A stretch of 57,373 bases of DNA from an uncultured Bacilli bacterium. GTDB taxonomy: Bacteria; Bacillota_I; Bacilli_A; ML615J-28; CAG-313. The translations under genes were made by a program, and so were the position numbers. Of the stretch, positions 44,012 to 53,358 are shown one piece after another. Where the stretch lies: the NCBI GenBank assembly GCA_949879765.1, contig CATLBQ010000009.1, positions 1-57,373 on the forward strand, given 5' to 3'. Each line of letters starts with the position of its first letter. Within the stretch, counting starts at the first letter, position 1. The notes beneath the pieces are model-generated. The model did no database searches, had not been told where the DNA came from, and was given only the letters and a program-made list of their open reading frames with translations.

Positions 44012-44845
44012 ATGTCAAAATTACAAATTATTGATTTACATGTCAGTGTAGAAGGCAAAGAAATTTTAAAAGGGGTTAACCTAGAAATGCATACGGGTGA
44101 GTTTCATGTCATTATGGGACCAAATGGTACAGGAAAATCAACTCTTGTTTCTACGCTAATGGGACATTATAAATATGAAGTTACACAAGGACAAATTTTA
44201 CTAGATGGAGAAGATGTTCTACAAATGAGTGTAGATGAAAGAAGTAGAAAAGGTCTTTTTTTAGCCATGCAATATCCAAGTGAAATTGAGGGGGTAACGA
44301 ACTCAGACTTTATTAAAGCAGCACTCCATGCAAGAAGTGAACAAGGACAAAAATTCTCCTTAATGAAATACATTAAGAATTTTGAACGTGCAACAAAAGA
44401 ACTTAAGATGAGAGAAGATTTGCCACATCGATATGTAAATGTTGGATTTTCAGGCGGAGAAAAAAAGCGAAATGAAATTCTTCAAATGAAAATGCTACAA
44501 CCCAAATTTGCACTATTAGATGAAATTGATTCAGGGCTTGATGTCGATGCCCTTCGTATTGTTGGTGAAAATGTCAATGCGATGAAATCAGAGCATTTTG
44601 GAGCCCTTGTGATTACCCATTATGAAAGATTATTGGACTATTTAACGATTGATAAAGTCCATATTTTAATGCAAGGTAAAATTGTTACAACAGGTGGATT
44701 AGAGCTCATTAGTAAAATAGATACAGAAGGATACGACTGGGTCAAAGATGAGTTTGGTTTAGAAGATGAAGAAATTGAAACAAGAACAGGTGGTATCATT
44801 GGTACATGTGCAGTCAAGAATGCTTTAGGTGAAAAACATGACTAA
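44012..44845 (+). CDS. sufC: Fe-S cluster assembly ATPase SufC
   Basis: The ABC-type ATPase of the SufBCD scaffold. The ATG at 44012 follows GAGGTG; an upstream ATG at 44003 lies too near that site. The 277 residues have Walker A GPNGTGKST (about 35-43), the Q loop MQYPSEIEGV, signature FSGGEKKRNEI and Walker B ALLDEIDSGLD, all SufC-type. It overlaps sufD by 8 bp. Confidence 0.96.
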   Translation: MSKLQIIDLHVSVEGKEILKGVNLEMHTGEFHVIMGPNGTGKSTLVSTLMGHYKYEVTQGQILLDGEDVLQMSVDERSRKGLFLAMQYPSEIEGVTNSDFIKAALHARSEQGQKFSLMKYIKNFERATKELKMREDLPHRYVNVGFSGGEKKRNEILQMKMLQPKFALLDEIDSGLDVDALRIVGENVNAMKSEHFGALVITHYERLLDYLTIDKVHILMQGKIVTTGGLELISKIDTEGYDWVKDEFGLEDEEIETRTGGIIGTCAVKNALGEKHD

Positions 44846-45590
44846 AACAAAGGTACAAGATAAAACAAAAATACGGATTGAAAAAGGAAAGCAAGACATA
44901 CAATTTGCTGAAGTAATGGATGAGTGTCACAAAGAGTTTGAGTTAGAACCTGGTGCTCATTTCACATATATTACATTTGATTGTACAATGGATAGGGTTA
45001 CCCAAAATAGTATCAAAGCCCATTTAAAACAAAATGCTAAACTGGAGATTTATAATATTGTCACATCTAAGGCCTCTTCATCTATCATGCAAGATATCTA
45101 TTTGGATGAAGAAGGTGCTGAAGTTGAGGTGATGAATTTATTGCTCTTGACACAAGAGGCCAGTTTAGATAGCAAAATAGAAATATTTCATTTGAGTAAA
45201 AATACCACAAGTAGCTTATCCAATTATGCCATTGCTAAGGACCAAGCAAGCATTGCATTAAATAATAATGCAACCATCAAAACAGCTTGTTCTCAATCGA
45301 TAGCTCGTCAGTCTACTAAGGGGTTAACCTTATCCAAATTGGCAAAGATTAAAGCCCTACCCAATCTATATATAGATGAATATGATGTAATAGCTAACCA
45401 TGCATGTTCAATTGGTTCTATCAATAAAGAAGACCTATTTTATTTAATGAGTAGAGGAATGACTCAAGAAGAAGCGTCTAAGATTATCGTTATGGGATAT
45501 GTACAACCCATTTTAGATCATATTCATGATCAGGATTTAAAACATAGAATTGAAAAGGAATTTTCACTATATTTACTTGGTGAAAAATAA
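44838..45590 (+). CDS. sufD: Fe-S cluster assembly protein SufD (short form)
   Basis: SufD pairs with SufB around SufC and helps supply iron to the scaffold. The start at ATG 44838 follows AGGTGA. At 250 residues it is shorter than the usual 300-430; the N-terminal region is reduced but the SufB/SufD beta-helix core is present, including [20 protein letters not shown] and MGYVQPI. The SRGMTQEEA motif is retained. The order sufC-sufD-sufS-sufU-sufB is the Firmicutes one. Confidence 0.9.
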   Translation: MTKTKVQDKTKIRIEKGKQDIQFAEVMDECHKEFELEPGAHFTYITFDCTMDRVTQNSIKAHLKQNAKLEIYNIVTSKASSSIMQDIYLDEEGAEVEVMNLLLLTQEASLDSKIEIFHLSKNTTSSLSNYAIAKDQASIALNNNATIKTACSQSIARQSTKGLTLSKLAKIKALPNLYIDEYDVIANHACSIGSINKEDLFYLMSRGMTQEEASKIIVMGYVQPILDHIHDQDLKHRIEKEFSLYLLGEK

Positions 45591-45612
45591 AAAAAGAAAG
45601 GAGTTAAAGCAG

Positions 45613-46821
45613 ATGGACAAATTGCTTGATGTAAAAAAAGATTTTCCCGTTTTAAAGTATCACCCAGAACTTGCATATCTTGATACTGGTGCAACTGCTT
45701 TAAAACCGAATTGTGTTATCGATAAAATGAACGAGTACTACAACAATTATGGTGTCAATGTCAATAGAGGTGTATACCAATTGAGTTATCAAGCGACATT
45801 AGAATATGAAGAAACAAGAACAGTAACAGCTAAGTTTTTAAATGCCAAAGAAAAAGAAATTGTTTTTACAAAAGGTGCAAGCAATGGACTTAATATGGTG
45901 GCATTAGGTTATGGTAGATATCTTCTTCAAGAAGGAGATGAAATCATTACTTCTGAATTAGAACACCATAGCAATGTTTTACCTTGGATGGAGATTGCCA
46001 AAGAAAATAAATGTATACTCAAATATGTAGATTTAGATTCAACAGGAAGAATAACTGTAGAAGCATTTCGAAAAGTACTTTCGCCGAAAACAAAAGTCGT
46101 AGCTTTGACTTATGTTTCTAATGTAATGGGCTATATTACACCTATCAAAGAAATCATAGCACTTGCCCATGAAGTGGGTGCGATTGTAGTAGTAGATGCA
46201 GCACAAGCTGTGCCTCATATGAAAATTGATGTGAAAGCACTAGATTGCGATTTTCTTGCCTTTTCTGCTCATAAAATGATGGGCCCTACGGGTTTTGGAA
46301 TTTTATATGGCAAATACAAGCATTTAAAACAAATGCATCCGATTGAATTTGGTGGGGATATGATTGATATTGTAGAAAAATTTGATGCTATACCTAAAGA
46401 TCCACCATTTAAATTTGAAACAGGTACACCCCCTGTTGCGGAGGCCATTGCGTTTAAAGCGGCTATTGAATATATTGAATCGATTGGGTATGAAAATATT
46501 CATGCGCATGAACAAGCACTGTTAGCATATGCAAGAGAAAAGTTAAAAGATATTCCTGGTATTACTATATATAATCCTACTGCGGAAACTGCCATCATTA
46601 CGTTTAATATCAATAAAGCTCATCCACATGATGCGGCCACTATTTTTGATGAACATCATGTAGCCCTTCGAGCAGGTCATCATTGTGCCCAATTGATTAC
46701 CAAGTGGCTTGAATGTGTAGCTACACTTCGTGCTTGCATATATATATATAATGATTATCAAGATATTGATCAATTTGTGGAAGCCGTAAAAGAAGCGGCA
46801 GCTTATTTTGAGGAGTGGTAA
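45613..46821 (+). CDS. sufS: Cysteine desulfurase SufS
   Basis: A PLP enzyme that takes sulfur from cysteine and hands it to SufU. The 402 residues include the PLP Lys K221 in SAHKMMGPTG, the PLP-contact EHHSN, VDAAQ and the active-site Cys C358 in RAGHHCAQ on the flexible loop of group II desulfurases. The ATG at 45613 follows AAAGGAG by 9 nt; a frame open further upstream overlaps sufD and is rejected. SufU starts 1 bp after its stop. Confidence 0.96.
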   Translation: MDKLLDVKKDFPVLKYHPELAYLDTGATALKPNCVIDKMNEYYNNYGVNVNRGVYQLSYQATLEYEETRTVTAKFLNAKEKEIVFTKGASNGLNMVALGYGRYLLQEGDEIITSELEHHSNVLPWMEIAKENKCILKYVDLDSTGRITVEAFRKVLSPKTKVVALTYVSNVMGYITPIKEIIALAHEVGAIVVVDAAQAVPHMKIDVKALDCDFLAFSAHKMMGPTGFGILYGKYKHLKQMHPIEFGGDMIDIVEKFDAIPKDPPFKFETGTPPVAEAIAFKAAIEYIESIGYENIHAHEQALLAYAREKLKDIPGITIYNPTAETAIITFNINKAHPHDAATIFDEHHVALRAGHHCAQLITKWLECVATLRACIYIYNDYQDIDQFVEAVKEAAAYFEEW

Positions 46822-46822
46822 T

Positions 46823-47269
46823 ATGCAAAATCATATTTCAGATTTATATAATCAAGTCATCAATGAGCATAGAAAATATCCAAGAAACAAAGGACTCATT
46901 GAAGGATACAAAACTTTGCATTTGAAGAATCCATCTTGTGGCGATGATGTGACGATTCAAGTGAATGTAAAAGATAATGTTATTGTTGATGTAAGACATG
47001 ATGGTACAGGTTGTGTAATTTGTTGTTCATCTGCTTCTGTGATGAGTGAAGTATTGATGGGAAAAACGGTAGAAGAAGCCAATGAAATTATAGATGATTT
47101 TTATGAACTTATCAAAGGCAATATGCCAGAAGATGAAGATCGTTTAGAAGATGCAATTGTATATGTTAATATTCATAACTTTCCCCCTCGAGCAAAGTGT
47201 GCGACACTTGCTTGGCGTGCTGCAGGGGCATTACTTCTAGGAGATGAAGGAGAACAAGAAGATGAGTGA
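46823..47269 (+). CDS. sufU: Sulfur relay protein SufU
   Basis: SufU is the zinc-dependent sulfurtransferase that activates SufS in Gram-positive bacteria. The 148 residues carry the zinc ligands of the B. subtilis protein in matching positions: C39 and D41 in NPSCGDD, C64 in GTGCVICC, and C126 in [11 protein letters not shown]. The ATG at 46823 follows GAGGAG inside the sufS end. It overlaps sufB by 8 bp. Confidence 0.95.
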   Translation: MQNHISDLYNQVINEHRKYPRNKGLIEGYKTLHLKNPSCGDDVTIQVNVKDNVIVDVRHDGTGCVICCSSASVMSEVLMGKTVEEANEIIDDFYELIKGNMPEDEDRLEDAIVYVNIHNFPPRAKCATLAWRAAGALLLGDEGEQEDE

Positions 47270-48671
47270 TCAAAATCAAGATATCAACAAGATAGTTGGG
47301 GATTATAAATATGGTTTTAAGACAGATGTAGAAAATGTCTTTGATACGGGTCGTGGTATCAATGAAGATGTTGTACGATTGATTTCAAAAATGAAGCATG
47401 AACCTGACTGGATGTTAGATATTCGCATCAAAGCTTATCGTGAATTTGCCAAAATGAAGTGGCCTTCTTTTGGACCTGATTTATCTAGTGTTACTTTTGA
47501 TGACTATATTTACTATATTAAGTCTAGTCAAAAAACCGAAAGCAGCTGGGATGATGTGCCTGAAGCTATTAAAGATACCTTTGATAAATTAGGAATTCGA
47601 GAAGCAGAACAAAAATATTTAGCAGGAGTTTCAACTCAGTTTGAATCAGAAGTGGTTTATCACAATACCATTCAAGAATTAGAAAAAAAAGGGGTTATTT
47701 TTTGTGATACTGATACAGCTGTTAAGCAATATCCAGAATTGGTCAAAGCTTACTTTGCAAAAGTAGTCCCTACTACCGATAATATGTTTGCATCACTCAA
47801 TACAGCAGTGTGGAGTGGTGGATCATTTATCTATGTGCCTAAAGGTGTAAAATTAGATAAACCATTGCAATCTTATTTTAGAATCAATACTGAACAAATG
47901 GGACAATTTGAGCGTACACTGATTATTGTGGATGATGAAGCAAGTGTACATTATGTAGAAGGATGTACTGCACCTCAATATTCTAAAGATTCCTTGCATG
48001 CAGCAGTGGTTGAAATCTATGTGGGGAAAAATGCATACTGTAGATACTCTACTGTTCAAAACTGGTCCAATAACATTATCAATTTGGTAACCAAAAGAAC
48101 CTACGTGGAAGCAGGTGGGCATATGGAGTGGATTGATGGTAATATTGGTTCTAATATCAATATGAAGTATCCTGCTTGTATTCTTGCTGGAGAAGGTGCA
48201 AAAGGAACCACCATTTCTATTGCTTTTGCAGGACCAGGTCAAATTCAAGATACAGGTGCCAAAATGATTCATCTAGCCCCGAATACAACGAGTCAAATCA
48301 TTTCTAAATCGATTTGTCGTGGTGGGGGAAAAGTCAATTACCGAGGTCTTGTTAAACATACCAAAAAGGCGACAAATGCCAAAAGTCATGTGGAATGTGA
48401 TACCATTATTTTAGATGAAATTTCAACAAGTGATACCATTCCAACCAATATAGTAGAAAATGATACTTCTTATATTGAACACGAAGCCACCGTTTCAAAG
48501 GTGAGCGAAGAGCAATTGTTCTATCTAATGAGTAGAGGATTAACCGAAGAACAAGCAACTGAAATGATTGTGATGGGCTTTATTGAACCCTTTGCAAAAG
48601 AACTACCAATGGAATATGCAGTGGAACTCAATCAGTTGATTAAACTCGAAATGAAGAATTCAATTGGATAA
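47262..48671 (+). CDS. sufB: Fe-S cluster scaffold SufB
   Basis: SufB is the scaffold on which the cluster forms. The ATG at 47262 is 9 nt after AAGGAG and gives 469 residues beginning [19 protein letters not shown]. The protein is a long beta-helix with the [14 protein letters not shown] motif, [18 protein letters not shown] and the [18 protein letters not shown] end shared with SufD. It completes the operon and is followed by a strong terminator. Confidence 0.96.
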   Translation: MSDQNQDINKIVGDYKYGFKTDVENVFDTGRGINEDVVRLISKMKHEPDWMLDIRIKAYREFAKMKWPSFGPDLSSVTFDDYIYYIKSSQKTESSWDDVPEAIKDTFDKLGIREAEQKYLAGVSTQFESEVVYHNTIQELEKKGVIFCDTDTAVKQYPELVKAYFAKVVPTTDNMFASLNTAVWSGGSFIYVPKGVKLDKPLQSYFRINTEQMGQFERTLIIVDDEASVHYVEGCTAPQYSKDSLHAAVVEIYVGKNAYCRYSTVQNWSNNIINLVTKRTYVEAGGHMEWIDGNIGSNINMKYPACILAGEGAKGTTISIAFAGPGQIQDTGAKMIHLAPNTTSQIISKSICRGGGKVNYRGLVKHTKKATNAKSHVECDTIILDEISTSDTIPTNIVENDTSYIEHEATVSKVSEEQLFYLMSRGLTEEQATEMIVMGFIEPFAKELPMEYAVELNQLIKLEMKNSIG

Positions 48672-48682
48672 AAGAAAAATAG

Positions 48683-48719
48683 AAAAAACTCCTATTGTAC
48701 ATATCAATAGGAGTTTTTT
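48683..48719. terminator. Bidirectional terminator between sufB and the SOD-like gene
   Basis: ACTCCTATTG (48688-48697) pairs with CAATAGGAGT (48705-48714), flanked by A residues on the left and T residues on the right, so it works on both strands. Confidence 0.9.
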
Positions 48720-48737
48720 GTTATTTAGCAATATAAA

Positions 48738-49403
48738 CTAACTTTTAGGTTGTTCTTTTTCACTTTGAATGGCTTTCAAACAAAAATCATATTCTTGATT
48801 GGCATAATCGAAACAAATATACTTCATCCATTGTTCTACATAGGCTTTAATATTATGTTTGTAATTTAAATAATAGGCATGTTCATATAAGTCAATGCCA
48901 AGAATAGGACAAAGATTGAGTGGAACAGTTGTGGCACTGCCAAGTATTTTTTCAATGTGAACATCACCATGTTCATCACAAACCAAAAAAACAAATCCAC
49001 AACTACCAAGAGATAAACATGCTTTTTTAAACTCTTGATAAAATTCTCGCATCGAATGATATTTTTTTTCAATAGCATTCTTTAATTCTACGGATACCAT
49101 CATCACAGGATTCGGATTCATGGATTGAAAAATCACTTGGTGATTGTATACTCCGTTTGCCGCATGAATAATACTTTCTCTTTTGGCTGCAGGCAAGTAA
49201 GTTGGGTTAAATAAAATTTCATCTAACGTTAAATTTTGTAAATTCTTTTCATTTTCTAATAAGTGATTCAAATCATCGATGTATTCTTTATAAATTTGAT
49301 TATAGTGAATACTCATGGTTTGAAAATCAAGAAAATCATCAAACCCTGTTAAGGGATAATTTAAGGGGACCATCTCAAAAGGATAGTGTTGATCTAAATA
49401 CAT
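48738..49403 (-). CDS. Fe/Mn superoxide dismutase family protein, divergent
   Basis: The 221-residue minus-strand product has the overall SOD fold. All four metal ligands remain: H33, H88 (in VYNHQ), D171 and H175 (in IDLYEHAYY), and Tyr41 corresponds to the active-site Tyr34. The second shell is changed: the gateway His (position 37) is Ile, the Trp after the second His is Phe (92), and neither outer-sphere Gln position holds Gln (Gly84; Thr158). The product may bind a metal without being an efficient dismutase. GTGAGG precedes the ATG. Not part of an operon. Confidence 0.75.
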   Translation of the reverse strand: MYLDQHYPFEMVPLNYPLTGFDDFLDFQTMSIHYNQIYKEYIDDLNHLLENEKNLQNLTLDEILFNPTYLPAAKRESIIHAANGVYNHQVIFQSMNPNPVMMVSVELKNAIEKKYHSMREFYQEFKKACLSLGSCGFVFLVCDEHGDVHIEKILGSATTVPLNLCPILGIDLYEHAYYLNYKHNIKAYVEQWMKYICFDYANQEYDFCLKAIQSEKEQPKS

Positions 49404-49498
49404 ATATTACCTCACTCTTTCAATCTAGTATAGTTTATTCAATATTCATTCATTTTATTATTGATCTTTGAATAAAATAAAAAGAAAGAGGGGACTAT

Positions 49499-50251
49499 AT
49501 GTATTTTGCATATGATCACAAAAAAATATATTATGAAAAAACGGGTATAGGCCCACCCATTATTCTATTACACGGATGGGGAAGTAATGTTCAGGTATTC
49601 GAATATCTAGCCAAAGGTATAGAATCACAATATACGGTTTACCGGATGGATTTACCAGGATTTGGTCAAAGCGAAGAGCCACCTCATGCCTATCATTTAG
49701 ATGATTATGTTTTATTTTTACGTACCTTTATAGAACAATTAGAAATTTCTTCACCTATACTTCTTGGTCATTCCTTTGGTGGAAGAATATCTATTCGGTA
49801 TACGAGTCGGTATAAAGATGTCAAACAACTCATTTTAGTTGATAGCGCAGGGATAAAACCCAAGGGGCATTTCAAAACAAAACTAAAAATTTATAAATAT
49901 AAATTCAAGAAAAAATGGTATCAACTTACTAAAAATGTCAGCGCTTATCAAAGGCTAGTCACACATAGTGGTAGTTCGGACTATCAACAGGCAACACCCA
50001 TTTTAAAACAAACATTGTCCTATGTAGTAAATGAATTTTTAGAACAAGATTTGAAACAAATTGATGTAGATACGCTCCTCATTTGGGGAAAAGAAGATCA
50101 AACTACACCCTATGAAGAAGGCGTAAAAATGAATCGTTTGATTCCCCATAGTGGATTGGTTACCATTCAAAAAGCAGGACACTTCCCTTTTGTCGATGAA
50201 CCATATGCTTTTTATAAGATTCTGTATACTTATTTGGGGGTGAATACATGA
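49499..50251 (+). CDS. Alpha/beta hydrolase
   Basis: A 250-residue serine hydrolase. The oxyanion LHGWGSN stretch, the nucleophile S92 in GHSFGG, D200 in IWGKED and H228 in KAGHFPF form the expected triad. Its substrate cannot be inferred. The ATG follows AAAGAGGGGA. It overlaps the MurF-like gene by 4 bp (ATGA), so the two are probably made together, which hints at a cell envelope role. Confidence 0.88.
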   Translation: MYFAYDHKKIYYEKTGIGPPIILLHGWGSNVQVFEYLAKGIESQYTVYRMDLPGFGQSEEPPHAYHLDDYVLFLRTFIEQLEISSPILLGHSFGGRISIRYTSRYKDVKQLILVDSAGIKPKGHFKTKLKIYKYKFKKKWYQLTKNVSAYQRLVTHSGSSDYQQATPILKQTLSYVVNEFLEQDLKQIDVDTLLIWGKEDQTTPYEEGVKMNRLIPHSGLVTIQKAGHFPFVDEPYAFYKILYTYLGVNT

Positions 50252-51816
50252 GTGGATTAGAAATTACCCTTTGCATTCTCTACACGTTATATATTGTTAA
50301 AGGTGGATATTATTTACTGAATATCTACCAACAAAACCATTATGATGTTAAGAAATTATTGACATGTTTAAAAGCATATTACTTATTGAAGCCACACATT
50401 TATTTATATTACTTCTTTTTGGTATTTACAACCGCTGGTTATTTTGCCAATCAGAGTTTACTTCTTTATTTATTTGCCTTAATTTTTATAGGTGTAACTA
50501 TTTTTATTCGGGATTACTATATCATCCAGCTCAAAATGACCAAACGTATTTACCGGTTAATCATCACTTGTTTGATAGGGTTAGGCCTGCTTTACTGGTT
50601 AGGATTTTATTTCTTATCTTGGTATATTGTCCTATATTTGTATATCGTATTACCATTTATTTTAATCCTAGCTTCTTTTATCAATGCACCCATTGAAAAA
50701 CAGATTCAGCGTTATTATAAAAAGAAAGCTGTCAATAAGTTAAGAGCCAATCCCGATAGCGTCAAAATTGCTATTACGGGAAGTTATGGAAAAACCTCTA
50801 CAAAAGATATTTTGTATCAAGTGTTATCTTCATCGTATGTGACATTAAAAACACCTGCTTCGTATAATACGATGATGGGCATATCGAAGACCATCAATAC
50901 TTCAAGCCTAAAAGGGGTTGAAGTGCTAATCATTGAAATGGGGGCTTTTCAAAAAGGAGAAATCGAAGAAATGGTAGAAGCTGTTCGCCCGAATATTCGC
51001 ATCATTACAGAAGTGGGACCACAACATCTTTCTACCTTTAAAACCATTGAACAAGTAGCAAAGGCAAAATTTGAAATCTTATCCTATTTTAATGAAAACG
51101 ATATAGGCGTTTTTTATGTAGATAATCCTTATATTCAGGCCTATTCGTTTGAAAGTCCATATACATACGGCTTAGAACAAGGCATATATCAGGCTAGATC
51201 CATTAGTTATCAAGACCATCAAACGCGTTTTGATATTTATCACGAAGAAAAAAAACAAATGAGTGTGACCACTTCACTACTAGGAAGACATCAGGTCATC
51301 AATATTTTAGCAGTTTATACGATCATTCAGGCCTTAAAAGTATATCATATCCATATCAGTGATAGTGCCTTTCAAAAGGCCATTGCGGCTTTAACTCCAA
51401 CGCTTCACCGTCTAAGTTATCAGCGTCAGGGGAAATTACATATATATGATGACTCTTATAGTTCCAATATCAAAGGGTTCCAATATGCAATAGAAGTATT
51501 GAAAAATCAAACGGGAATTCGTTGTATTATTACACCAGGTATTGTAGATGGAGGAAAACAAGAGATCAAACTCAATCAAGAAATTACGACATATCTATAT
51601 GAAGATATAGATGAAATTTGTATCATTAAGAATAAAGCAAGTGAAGTTATCATACATTTACTTGAGGAAAAAAACGTATCTTTCCAAATCTTTTCAACCT
51701 TTAAAGAAGCCTATACATATCTAACAGATAAATATATAGAACAAGAACCCACCAACAAAGAACAGGTGCATTTGTTGATTGAAAATGATTTGCCAGATAG
51801 TTTTTTAGAAAGGTAG
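50248..51816 (+). CDS. murF: Membrane-anchored Mur ligase (MurF-like)
   Basis: The C-terminal 345 residues are a Mur ligase: ATP loop GSYGKTST (178-185), followed by TPASYNTMMG and the EMGAFQKGEIEEM motif as in MurF, which adds D-Ala-D-Ala to the stem peptide. Unlike cytoplasmic MurF it starts with about 145 residues forming five membrane segments (about 5-25, 51-68, 70-87, 104-123, 125-143) and lacks the usual N-terminal uridine-binding domain. ddl follows 5 bp later. The name is by position and domain; the exact substrate is not proven. Confidence 0.85.
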   Translation: MSGLEITLCILYTLYIVKGGYYLLNIYQQNHYDVKKLLTCLKAYYLLKPHIYLYYFFLVFTTAGYFANQSLLLYLFALIFIGVTIFIRDYYIIQLKMTKRIYRLIITCLIGLGLLYWLGFYFLSWYIVLYLYIVLPFILILASFINAPIEKQIQRYYKKKAVNKLRANPDSVKIAITGSYGKTSTKDILYQVLSSSYVTLKTPASYNTMMGISKTINTSSLKGVEVLIIEMGAFQKGEIEEMVEAVRPNIRIITEVGPQHLSTFKTIEQVAKAKFEILSYFNENDIGVFYVDNPYIQAYSFESPYTYGLEQGIYQARSISYQDHQTRFDIYHEEKKQMSVTTSLLGRHQVINILAVYTIIQALKVYHIHISDSAFQKAIAALTPTLHRLSYQRQGKLHIYDDSYSSNIKGFQYAIEVLKNQTGIRCIITPGIVDGGKQEIKLNQEITTYLYEDIDEICIIKNKASEVIIHLLEEKNVSFQIFSTFKEAYTYLTDKYIEQEPTNKEQVHLLIENDLPDSFLER

Positions 51817-51821
51817 GTAAA

Positions 51822-52949
51822 ATGAACGATTTAAAAATTCAAGTAGGCATAATGATAGGGGGTAAGAGCGTAGAACACGATATTTCGCTCATTTCGGGCT
51901 TACAATCGTATTTTGCAATCAATAAAGAAAAATATGATGTCATTATCATTTACCTAGATAAACACAATCATTTTTATACAGGAGAAAAATATACGGATAT
52001 CCATACCTATAAAGAAAACACGGTGGATGCAAAAGATGAAATTTATTTTTATAAAGAAGGCGAGCAGCTGTATTATCAGTATATTAGAAAAAGAAAAAAA
52101 CCAGCCCCCCTAGATGTCATCCTTCCTGTTGTGCATGGCTATGGGGTAGAAGATGGCACAATTTCTGGAATGTTGGAATTGCTAGAAGTACCATATTCTG
52201 CTAGTAGACTGATTCCATCAGCAGTCCTTCAAGATAAAGCGGTAACCAAAGCAGTTTTAAAAGAAAGACAATATCCAGTTTTGCCATCAAAGACGTATTA
52301 TGAATACGAAACTATACCTTATGAGGAAATGAACTACCCAGTCATTGTAAAACCAGCTTATCTTGGGTCTAGTATTGGGATTCAAGTTGCTAAAAGTGAA
52401 TTGGAATTACAAGTTGCTGTAGAAGAGGCCTATCACTATACAGATAAAATTATCATTGAGCCCGCTTTAACAAACTACAAAGAATATAACTGTGCAGTCA
52501 TCAAAGATCATCAACAGTGCATAGCATCGGTGATTGAGGAAGTAAAACACGAAGAAGATATTTTATCATTTGTTGAAAAATATGAAAAAGATTTAAGTAA
52601 ACTAGAATCATCTTCGAATCGAATTATCCCGGCTTTTTTACCAGAAACATTAGAACAAACCATCAAAGAGACTTCCATCAGCCTTTACCAGTATTTGGAT
52701 TTAAATGGAGTTGTTCGAATTGATTATTTGTATGACAACCAAACAGACAAACTTTACATCAATGAAGTCAATAATATTCCTGGTTCGCTTTCTTTTTATT
52801 TATTTGAACCAATGGGAATTTCATTTGAAAAGTTAACCCAAATCTTAATTACCAATGCGATTTTAACCAAACATAGTACAGATCAAAAGAAGACAACATT
52901 TGATTCAAATGTATTTAATAAAAAATCATTAAAACTAGGTGCGAAATAA
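51822..52949 (+). CDS. ddl: D-alanine--D-alanine ligase
   Basis: Makes D-Ala-D-Ala for the cell wall. The 375-residue ATP-grasp enzyme starts with GGKSVEHDISLISG, the conserved N-terminal loop, and has VVHGYGVEDGTISGMLELL, KPAYLGSSIGI for ATP binding and INEVNNIPGSLS with the metal-binding residues. A ribosome site GGTAGG precedes the ATG. It is adjacent to the MurF-like ligase that would use its product. Confidence 0.95.
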   Translation: MNDLKIQVGIMIGGKSVEHDISLISGLQSYFAINKEKYDVIIIYLDKHNHFYTGEKYTDIHTYKENTVDAKDEIYFYKEGEQLYYQYIRKRKKPAPLDVILPVVHGYGVEDGTISGMLELLEVPYSASRLIPSAVLQDKAVTKAVLKERQYPVLPSKTYYEYETIPYEEMNYPVIVKPAYLGSSIGIQVAKSELELQVAVEEAYHYTDKIIIEPALTNYKEYNCAVIKDHQQCIASVIEEVKHEEDILSFVEKYEKDLSKLESSSNRIIPAFLPETLEQTIKETSISLYQYLDLNGVVRIDYLYDNQTDKLYINEVNNIPGSLSFYLFEPMGISFEKLTQILITNAILTKHSTDQKKTTFDSNVFNKKSLKLGAK

Positions 52950-52969
52950 ATGCAATTTATATATATCTA

Positions 52970-52978
52970 TGGTATAAT
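52970..52978 (+). promoter_or_regulatory. Promoter of tRNA-Thr
   Basis: TGGTATAAT at 52970-52978 is an extended -10, 21 bp before the tRNA. A perfect 12-bp palindrome (ATACAATTGTAT, 52977-52988) covers the likely start site. Confidence 0.6.
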
Positions 52979-52998
52979 ACAATTGTATCATAGATATT

Positions 52999-53074
52999 GC
53001 TGACGTAGCACAATAGGTAGTGCACCTCCATGGTAAGGAGGAGGTCGCTGGTTCGACTCCAGTCGTCAGCACCA
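52999..53074 (+). tRNA. tRNA-Thr (GGT)
   Basis: The acceptor arms GCTGACG (52999-53005) and CGTCAGC (53064-53070) pair fully, with A as discriminator and an encoded CCA. The D stem GCAC/GTGC, anticodon stem CCTCC/GGAGG with loop ATGGTAA (anticodon GGT, 53032-53034), and T arm with TTCGACT complete the cloverleaf. It marks the boundary between the housekeeping region and the accessory patch; tRNA ends are common integration sites, but I see no duplicated end in the window. Confidence 0.95.
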
Positions 53075-53086
53075 TTAAGAAACAAC

Positions 53087-53127
53087 AGTGTTGATACAGT
53101 AGAAATACTACAAAATCAGCACTTTTT
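53087..53127 (+). terminator. Terminator of tRNA-Thr
   Basis: AGTGTTGAT (53087-53095) pairs with ATCAGCACT (53115-53123), with an inner AGTA/TACT stem, followed by five T residues. From here to 53303 I see no gene with a ribosome site. Confidence 0.75.
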
Positions 53128-53303
53128 AAAATTTTTAGGTAGTTTTGCTAGGGTTCAATACCTACTGTCAGCGAAATTGCCTATTTTTTATTGTTTGAAA
53201 GTCATAATCAAATCCGAGTTTACACGAAAGGTCAATCAACTAATCAACTGTCAAGTGAAAAATGTTTTAGAACATACATCCAATTTTCATTTTAATTAAA
53301 ACG

Positions 53304-53333
53304 GTTGATTTAAAATCAACTTTTTGATATAAT
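53304..53333 (+). promoter_or_regulatory. Promoter with overlapping inverted repeat (operator candidate)
   Basis: TTGATT (53305-53310), a 17-bp spacer and TATAAT (53328-53333) form a good promoter. The inverted repeat GTTGATTT-A-AAATCAAC (53304-53320) covers the -35 element, the usual place for an XRE repressor operator, and an XRE gene starts 25 bp downstream. The repeat is followed by TTTTT, so it could also be a weak terminator for the region upstream. Confidence 0.6.
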
Positions 53334-53358
53334 ATTGTCAAGAAAAGAGAACATATTT

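Noticed and set aside
48738-49403. Calling the minus-strand gene a plain sodA or sodB
   Set aside because: The outer-sphere residues that define Fe and Mn enzymes are missing, so a subtype or an enzymatic activity cannot be claimed.
53030-53299. An 89-codon open frame starting inside the tRNA and running downstream
   Set aside because: Its first third is the tRNA gene itself and its terminator; no ribosome site, and no protein-like pattern after it.
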